Assembly: GCA_944393305.1 (NCBI GenBank)
Contig: CALXZS010000046.1
Location: 1-9,180, forward strand
Direction: 5' to 3'
DNA: 9,180 bases
Origin: an uncultured Clostridia bacterium
GTDB lineage: Bacteria > Bacillota > Clostridia > TANB77 > CAG-508
The notes under the pieces were generated by a model. The model saw nothing but the letters and a program-made list of their open reading frames with translations. It was not told the DNA's origin and ran no database searches. Of the stretch, positions 5,439 to 9,180 are shown piece by piece. Numbering within the stretch: the stretch's first letter is position 1; every line of letters starts with the position of its first letter. A program made the translations under genes and the position numbers.

Positions 5439-6731
5439 CTAAAAATGAATTATTTCATTATATGTATCTATGGCATATTTATCTGTCATTCCTGCAATAT
5501 AACAAATTATAGCAGAATAGAATTCTTTCTCGTTTTTTATATCAAATATTATTTTATTTTTTCTATTTTGCCTATCATCCATTATTTTTCTTGTTTTTAT
5601 TGTTGCGCTTGTTTCATTATTTAATTCCATATTCTCTATATAACAATAGTCTTCAAGCCATTTTCCAAATTTATTTAGTATACCTGGATAATACTTTTTT
5701 TCTTTTATTATATTATTTGTTTTTATTCTATTGTTTTCTTGCATTATATTATTATATGTATTTTCTCCATCGTAACAATTCTTTAAAATATCATAAATTT
5801 GATTTATTACTAATTCAAAATATTTTTCTGCTGGTTTCATTCTCTCTGATAAATATATATATTTATAATTGTATTCTTTTATTTTGTTCATTAGTGCTAA
5901 ACCTTCATCAGATAATTTTATTCCTTCTTCTGGAGAGGAATTTTGGCAGATGTCTCTAACTAATTTGTTTACAATACTTGAATTATTTAGGTTTTCTTTT
6001 ATTCCTAATAACTCATTTAATTCTTTTATATTATTTTCATCTAGCAAACCTTCTTCTATTGCATCTTCTATATCTACGCCTAAATATGAAATTTTATCAG
6101 ATATTTTAACAACACAGCCTTCCCATGTATATGGTGCATATTCATTAGGATAAGTATATTTATTTAGATCTATGGCTTCGTTTCTTGGTTTTAAACTGTT
6201 TTCATCTATTTCTCCACAATGTGAAATTATTCCATCTCGTACTGCATATGTTAGATTTAAATTTCTTTTATTTCCATCGTAGTCAACTAATAGTTCAATA
6301 TTATCAACTAAATTTAGTCCATTTTTTTCATGCCAAAAAGATTCGCCTATATCTCTTTTTGAAATTTCAGATAATATTTTTTCACCTTTATGTCCAAATG
6401 GACCATGCCCTACATCATGCCCACAAGCAATTGCTCTAGTTAATTCGGTGTTTAGACCTAATATATTAGATATTGTATAACTTATTGATTCTACATAGTT
6501 TACATGACCTATTCTTGTACATATATGGTCATTTTCTGGAGAATAAAAAACTTGTGTTTTATGTTTTAATCTATTATATGCATTTGTATTTAATATTCTA
6601 TTATAGTCTCTTTCAAAAGGTGATCTTATTTCATCTGTATATGTATATATTTCACCTTCTCTTTTTATTAAATTATTCCATTTATTATTATTTTCATTTG
6701 CTGAAACTTCTTTAAATTTATTTCTTACCAT
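5439..6731 (-). CDS. dgt: dGTPase-family HD-domain phosphohydrolase
   Basis: A 430-residue HD-superfamily enzyme of the deoxynucleoside triphosphate triphosphohydrolase family, which cleaves dNTP (classically dGTP) to nucleoside and triphosphate. Signatures: RSPFERDYNRIL (36-47) and RLKHKTQVF (54-62), then TRIGH (His76), GHDVGHGPFGHKGE (His105-Asp106, His109, His114), FWHEKNG (132-138), HCGE (His171), and VKISDKISYLGVDIEDA with Asp212. His76, His105, Asp106 and Asp212 make the expected metal site. The C-terminal half is AT-biased, Asn/Lys-rich and less conserved. The ATG at 6731 has GAGGTAAAA upstream, placed within the last codons of the GtrA-like gene 2 bp away, so the two are co-transcribed from 7223-7251. 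Substrate preference within the family cannot be read from sequence. The MITE-like element begins 7 bp after its TAG stop. Confidence 0.93.
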   Translation of the reverse strand: MVRNKFKEVSANENNNKWNNLIKREGEIYTYTDEIRSPFERDYNRILNTNAYNRLKHKTQVFYSPENDHICTRIGHVNYVESISYTISNILGLNTELTRAIACGHDVGHGPFGHKGEKILSEISKRDIGESFWHEKNGLNLVDNIELLVDYDGNKRNLNLTYAVRDGIISHCGEIDENSLKPRNEAIDLNKYTYPNEYAPYTWEGCVVKISDKISYLGVDIEDAIEEGLLDENNIKELNELLGIKENLNNSSIVNKLVRDICQNSSPEEGIKLSDEGLALMNKIKEYNYKYIYLSERMKPAEKYFELVINQIYDILKNCYDGENTYNNIMQENNRIKTNNIIKEKKYYPGILNKFGKWLEDYCYIENMELNNETSATIKTRKIMDDRQNRKNKIIFDIKNEKEFYSAIICYIAGMTDKYAIDTYNEIIHF

Positions 6732-6733
6732 TT

Positions 6734-7156
6734 TTACCTCTTTTTCTTTTTGAAAGCAAAAAATTTGCTAATAAAGAAATTTAAAATAATTACTATAACT
6801 GTCATTATTAGTTTTGAAATCATTTCTGGCATTGGTGTTAAGAATAAAAGTGCACATCCACCCCATTCAATTACCATAGTTACAGCTCTTCCAGAGATGA
6901 ATTTTACAAATTCTTTTGATTTATCTTTTTTGTTTTTTGCTTCTGAATGAAATACTAAGTCTTTATTTACAAAATATGCAAATATAACTGATAATATTAT
7001 AGCAATTGCATTTGCTATGTTTTCGTTTATATTAAATATTTCTGATAAAACCCATAATGAACCTATATTTATGATTGTTGTAAGTACACCAAATACTCCA
7101 TATAATATTACTTCTTTTGTTAGTATTTTTTTTATTAGTGCTTTTATTTTTTCCAT
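6734..7156 (-). CDS. GtrA-like four-helix membrane protein
   Basis: A 140-residue protein of the GtrA-like family (PF04138-type). Members are small polytopic proteins linked to moving polyprenyl-phosphate-linked sugars across the membrane for teichoic acid, O-antigen or other glycans. Four helices are predicted at about 16-38, 44-64, 83-106 and 110-133. Family-like features are LYGVFGVLTTIIN near the first helix, FAYFVNKDLVF between helices 2 and 3, FISGRAVTMVIE, and the C-terminal NFFISKFFAFKKKK. I prefer ATG 7156 to the ATG at 7171, because the site AAGGTAGG falls between them and nothing resembling one precedes 7171. It heads an operon with dgt; pairing with a glycosyltransferase, common for this family, is not seen here. 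The partner glycan is unknown. Confidence 0.88.
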   Translation of the reverse strand: MEKIKALIKKILTKEVILYGVFGVLTTIINIGSLWVLSEIFNINENIANAIAIILSVIFAYFVNKDLVFHSEAKNKKDKSKEFVKFISGRAVTMVIEWGGCALLFLTPMPEMISKLIMTVIVIILNFFISKFFAFKKKKR

Positions 7157-7182
7157 TTTTCCTACCTTCATAAATTATTAAT

Positions 7183-7216
7183 TAGTAATATCTTTTCTTT
7201 TGAAAAAATATTACTA
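7183..7216 (-). promoter_or_regulatory. 5'-terminal hairpin in the gtrA-dgt leader
   Basis: TAGTAATATTTTTTC and GAAAAGATATTACTA (minus strand) pair over all 15 positions in RNA, including one U-G, with a four-A loop. The stem starts at the predicted transcription start, so the mRNA would begin base-paired. It could protect the 5' end from decay or be an operator. Confidence 0.6.
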
Positions 7217-7222
7217 AACCAT

Positions 7223-7251
7223 AATATATTATTAGAATTTATTTTTGTCAA
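7223..7251 (-). promoter_or_regulatory. Promoter of the gtrA-dgt operon
   Basis: A perfect -35 TTGACA (7251-7246), 17-bp spacer and TATATT (7228-7223) on the minus strand. The predicted start is near 7215-7216, giving a ~60-nt leader. Confidence 0.8.
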
Positions 7252-7262
7252 GTTTTTGATTT

Positions 7263-7291
7263 ATAAAAAAAATCCCTTATACAGGGATTTT
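7263..7291 (-). terminator. Intrinsic terminator of spoVG
   Basis: On the minus strand, AAAATCCC and GGGATTTT pair around a TGTATAA loop, followed by a T-rich tail. It begins about 5 nt after the spoVG stop and is a clear intrinsic terminator that separates spoVG from the gtrA promoter. Confidence 0.9.
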
Positions 7292-7296
7292 ATTTA

Positions 7297-7596
7297 TTAT
7301 TCTTCTGAACTTGAAGTTTCTTCCTTTGCTTCAGGTTCAGGGGTATTATTGTATACTTCTAATATAGCTTTTTGGATTTTTTCTCTAGTAGCAGGATTTA
7401 TAGGATGTGCTATATCCTTATGTTCTCCAGTGCTCTTAATCTTTTTGCTAGGCATAGCAATAAATAATACTCCTTCAGGATTTTTGATAACTTTTATTTC
7501 GTGTACAACGAATTCATTATCAAATGTTACAGATGCAACAGCTTTTAATCTGTTCTCTGAATTTACTTTTCTTAATCTTACGTCTGTGATTTCCAT
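7297..7596 (-). CDS. spoVG: SpoVG, small RNA/DNA-binding regulator
   Basis: A 99-residue SpoVG family protein. Family members bind nucleic acids and influence septation, sporulation, virulence and envelope genes. The start MEITDVRLRKV, the core DNEFVVHEIKVIKNPEGVLFIAMPSKK (26-52) and the helix DIAHPINPATREKIQKAIL (61-79) are highly characteristic. The tail is acidic (PEPEAKEETSSSEE). The ATG at 7596 is preceded by GGAAGGAG at ideal spacing. It is monocistronic, with its own terminator (7263-7291), and a sigma-H-like promoter lies upstream (7657-7685), matching the regulation known for spoVG in Bacillus. The gene is divergent from murC; in several clostridia spoVG lies near murC and purR, but purR is not between them here. 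Confidence 0.97.
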   Translation of the reverse strand: MEITDVRLRKVNSENRLKAVASVTFDNEFVVHEIKVIKNPEGVLFIAMPSKKIKSTGEHKDIAHPINPATREKIQKAILEVYNNTPEPEAKEETSSSEE

Positions 7597-7628
7597 AATA
7601 TGTAATCTCCTTCCAAAGTTATAATTTT

Positions 7629-7650
7629 TAGTATGAGTAATCTCATACTA
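7629..7650 (-). promoter_or_regulatory. 5'-terminal hairpin in the spoVG leader
   Basis: TAGTATGAG (7629-7637) and CTCATACTA (7642-7650) form a perfect 9-bp stem with a four-base loop. It sits between the sigma-H-like promoter and the ribosome site, and starts near the predicted transcription start. No T-run follows, so it is not a terminator. Confidence 0.65.
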
Positions 7651-7656
7651 TTTTAT

Positions 7657-7685
7657 ATATTCGCTAATAATTCCCATTTTCCTTC
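7657..7685 (-). promoter_or_regulatory. Sigma-H-type promoter of spoVG
   Basis: On the minus strand GAAGGAAAA (7685-7677) matches the sigma-H -35 consensus RNAGGAWWW, and AGCGAATAT (7665-7657) matches the -10 RNNGAATWW, with an 11-bp spacer. Both elements agree at every defined position. Bacillus subtilis spoVG is a classic sigma-H target, so this is strong support by analogy. Confidence 0.8.
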
Positions 7686-7727
7686 TTATTTTTACAAAAA
7701 AATTTTCATTTTATGTTACCACATATA

Positions 7728-7756
7728 TTGTTTTTTTCTTCTTCCTGTAATATAAT
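7728..7756 (+). promoter_or_regulatory. Promoter of murC
   Basis: TTGTTT (7728-7733) and TATAAT (7751-7756) lie 17 bp apart. A second TATAAT at 7771-7776 lacks a good -35. Predicted start is near 7763, with a ~38-nt leader containing AAAGGGAG (7783-7790). Confidence 0.6.
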
Positions 7757-7800
7757 AAGTAAACAGATTATATAATATATACAAAGGGAGAGTGAATTTT

Positions 7801-9180
7801 TTGACTAACATTCAAGAGTTAAAACGATATAAAAATATATACATGATTGGTATTGGCGGAATAAGCATGAGTGGTATTGCAGAAATACTTAAAAATGAGG
7901 GCTTTAATATATCTGGTTCAGATATTACTTCTTCTGAAGTTACTGATAAGCTTATAAAAAACGGTATTCCAGTTACTATTGGTCATAATTTACCAGCTTT
8001 AAAAAATGCTGATTTAGTTGTTTATTCTGCTGCCATTAAGCAAGATGATGTTGAACTAGTGAAAGCTAAAGAACTTGGTATTCCTATAATTGAAAGGGCT
8101 GATTTTTTAGGAGAAATTACTAAAGGATACAGAAATACAATATGTGTTTCTGGTACACATGGAAAGTCTACTACTACTTCTATGGTTTCTATGTGCTTTT
8201 TAGAGGCTCACAAAGACCCTACAATTCAAATTGGAGCAGCTTTAGATAATATTGGTGGGAATTATAAAGTTGGTAATAGTGATTATTTTATTTTGGAAGC
8301 TTGTGAATATGTTGAGAGTTTTCTTAAATTTTATCCTAAAGCTGAAATTATACTTAATATAGACAATGACCATTTAGATTATTATGGTTCTATTGATAAT
8401 ATTAAAAATGCTTTTATAAAATATGTTAAATTATTACCTGATGATGGAATTTTAGTATATAATGCTGATGATAAGAATTGTTCGCATTTATCTCAATATA
8501 CTAAAGCTAAAAGTTTGACTTTTGGCATTAATTCTACAAATGCTAATTTTGTAGCTAAAAATATAATTTTTGATAAAAATGGTTTTCCATCTTTTGATGT
8601 TTATTACAATAATACTTTTTATAAAACTATGAAGCTATCTATACCTGGCAAGCATAATATTCTTAATGCCTTATCTTGTATAGCTTTATGTAATGAATTT
8701 GGATTGGATAGAAATGATATTAAAAATGCTTTATTAAAATATAAAGGTGCTCACAGAAGATTTGAATACATTGGCGAATTTAATGGTGTTAGAGTTTTTG
8801 ATGATTATGGTCATCATCCTACTGAAATTAAAGCAGTTGCAGAAGCTTTGAAGAAAAAGCAATATAATCATTCATGGATCGTTTTTCAGCCTCATACATA
8901 TAGCAGAACTAAGAATTTATTAGATGAATTTGCTGAATGTTTAACTGAATTTGATAACATTATTGTTACTGATATTTATGCTGCCAGAGAATCTAACACT
9001 TATGGTGTTTCTGCTAAAGATATTGTTGAAAAAATTGATTCTATGGGTAGAACAGCATATTATATACCTAATTTTGATGATATTGTTGATTTCTTAAAGA
9101 GAAATGCAAAACCTGATGATATAGTTCTTACTCAAGGAGCCGGTACTATTACTCAAATTGGTCCTAAATTAGTTAATAAT
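7801..9180 (+). CDS. murC: MurC, UDP-N-acetylmuramate-L-alanine ligase (3' end cut by window)
   Basis: This ATP-dependent cytoplasmic ligase adds L-alanine to UDP-MurNAc, the first peptide step of peptidoglycan synthesis. The 460 codons present carry all expected parts: an N-terminal Rossmann domain with IGIGGISMSGIA (16-27), the ATP loop SGTHGKSTTT (117-126), EACEY (166-170), NIDNDHLDYYG (186-196), the C-terminal ligase motif GAHRRFE (316-322), DDYGHHPTEI (334-343) and FQPHTYSRTK (362-371). Mur ligases of this type are about 455-465 residues, so only a few codons should be missing. The start is TTG 7801, 10 nt after AAAGGGAG; the in-frame GTG at 7792 is too close to that site to be favoured. 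It is divergent from spoVG. The protein looks intact. Confidence 0.95.
   Translation, partial: MTNIQELKRYKNIYMIGIGGISMSGIAEILKNEGFNISGSDITSSEVTDKLIKNGIPVTIGHNLPALKNADLVVYSAAIKQDDVELVKAKELGIPIIERADFLGEITKGYRNTICVSGTHGKSTTTSMVSMCFLEAHKDPTIQIGAALDNIGGNYKVGNSDYFILEACEYVESFLKFYPKAEIILNIDNDHLDYYGSIDNIKNAFIKYVKLLPDDGILVYNADDKNCSHLSQYTKAKSLTFGINSTNANFVAKNIIFDKNGFPSFDVYYNNTFYKTMKLSIPGKHNILNALSCIALCNEFGLDRNDIKNALLKYKGAHRRFEYIGEFNGVRVFDDYGHHPTEIKAVAEALKKKQYNHSWIVFQPHTYSRTKNLLDEFAECLTEFDNIIVTDIYAARESNTYGVSAKDIVEKIDSMGRTAYYIPNFDDIVDFLKRNAKPDDIVLTQGAGTITQIGPKLVNN

Noticed and set aside
5591..5959. Long plus-strand reading frames (5591-5959, 5869-6439 and similar) opposite dgt
   Set aside because: They are antisense to a gene with intact HD-family motifs, have no ribosome sites, and their hydrophobic content is the expected shadow of AT-rich Asn/Lys codons.
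1..9180. CRISPR array, transposase or toxin-antitoxin pair
   Set aside because: No regularly spaced repeats, no DDE/HUH motifs and no paired small genes fitting those systems.

Overview
This 9.2-kb window comes from the chromosome of a very AT-rich, Gram-positive (Firmicutes/Clostridia-like) bacterium, probably an endospore former or a close relative. Pointers are AGGAGG-type ribosome binding sites, consensus vegetative promoters, a one-piece tmRNA, SpoVG preceded by a sigma-H-like promoter, a DUF1292 protein and a split (two-subunit) transketolase. I cannot name the species. Every gene is on the minus strand except an orphan membrane protein (1074-1526) and murC (from 7801, cut by the right edge).

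Layout, left to right. (i) A four-helix membrane protein of unknown function (5-472) and a small acidic DUF1292 protein (570-875) are read leftward. (ii) A rightward membrane-protein gene (1074-1526) stands apart: it is far richer in GC than its neighbours, carries a run of 16 T in codons 3-8, has its own strong promoter, and is followed by a near-perfect 32-bp palindrome (1534-1565). (iii) A leftward three-gene operon has a clear promoter (4332-4360) and terminator (1570-1606): an alpha/beta hydrolase, then the N- and C-terminal halves of transketolase. Its start and stop codons overlap, implying translational coupling. (iv) A 59-residue zinc-ribbon protein starts at GTG and is also GC-rich. 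Its upstream region has a palindromic, possibly bidirectional promoter. (v) ssrA (tmRNA, 4788-5149) has its own promoter and terminator and encodes the likely tag ANRKQELAYAA. (vi) A ~230-bp MITE-like element with ~25-bp terminal inverted repeats (5202-5431) sits between the ssrA promoter and the end of dgt. Its ends share the GGGACGGTCC core with the palindrome at 1534-1565. (vii) A GtrA-like membrane protein and a dGTPase-family HD phosphohydrolase form a second leftward operon. (viii) spoVG and murC are transcribed divergently.

The core genes are housekeeping: sugar-phosphate metabolism, ribosome rescue, nucleotide metabolism and envelope synthesis. The most unusual features are the homopolymer-gated foreign membrane gene, the GGGACGGTCC element family, the palindromic promoter, and two mRNAs (gtrA-dgt and spoVG) that appear to begin directly with a perfect or wobble-perfect 5'-terminal hairpin. 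I found no CRISPR array, transposase gene, recognizable defence system or tRNA.
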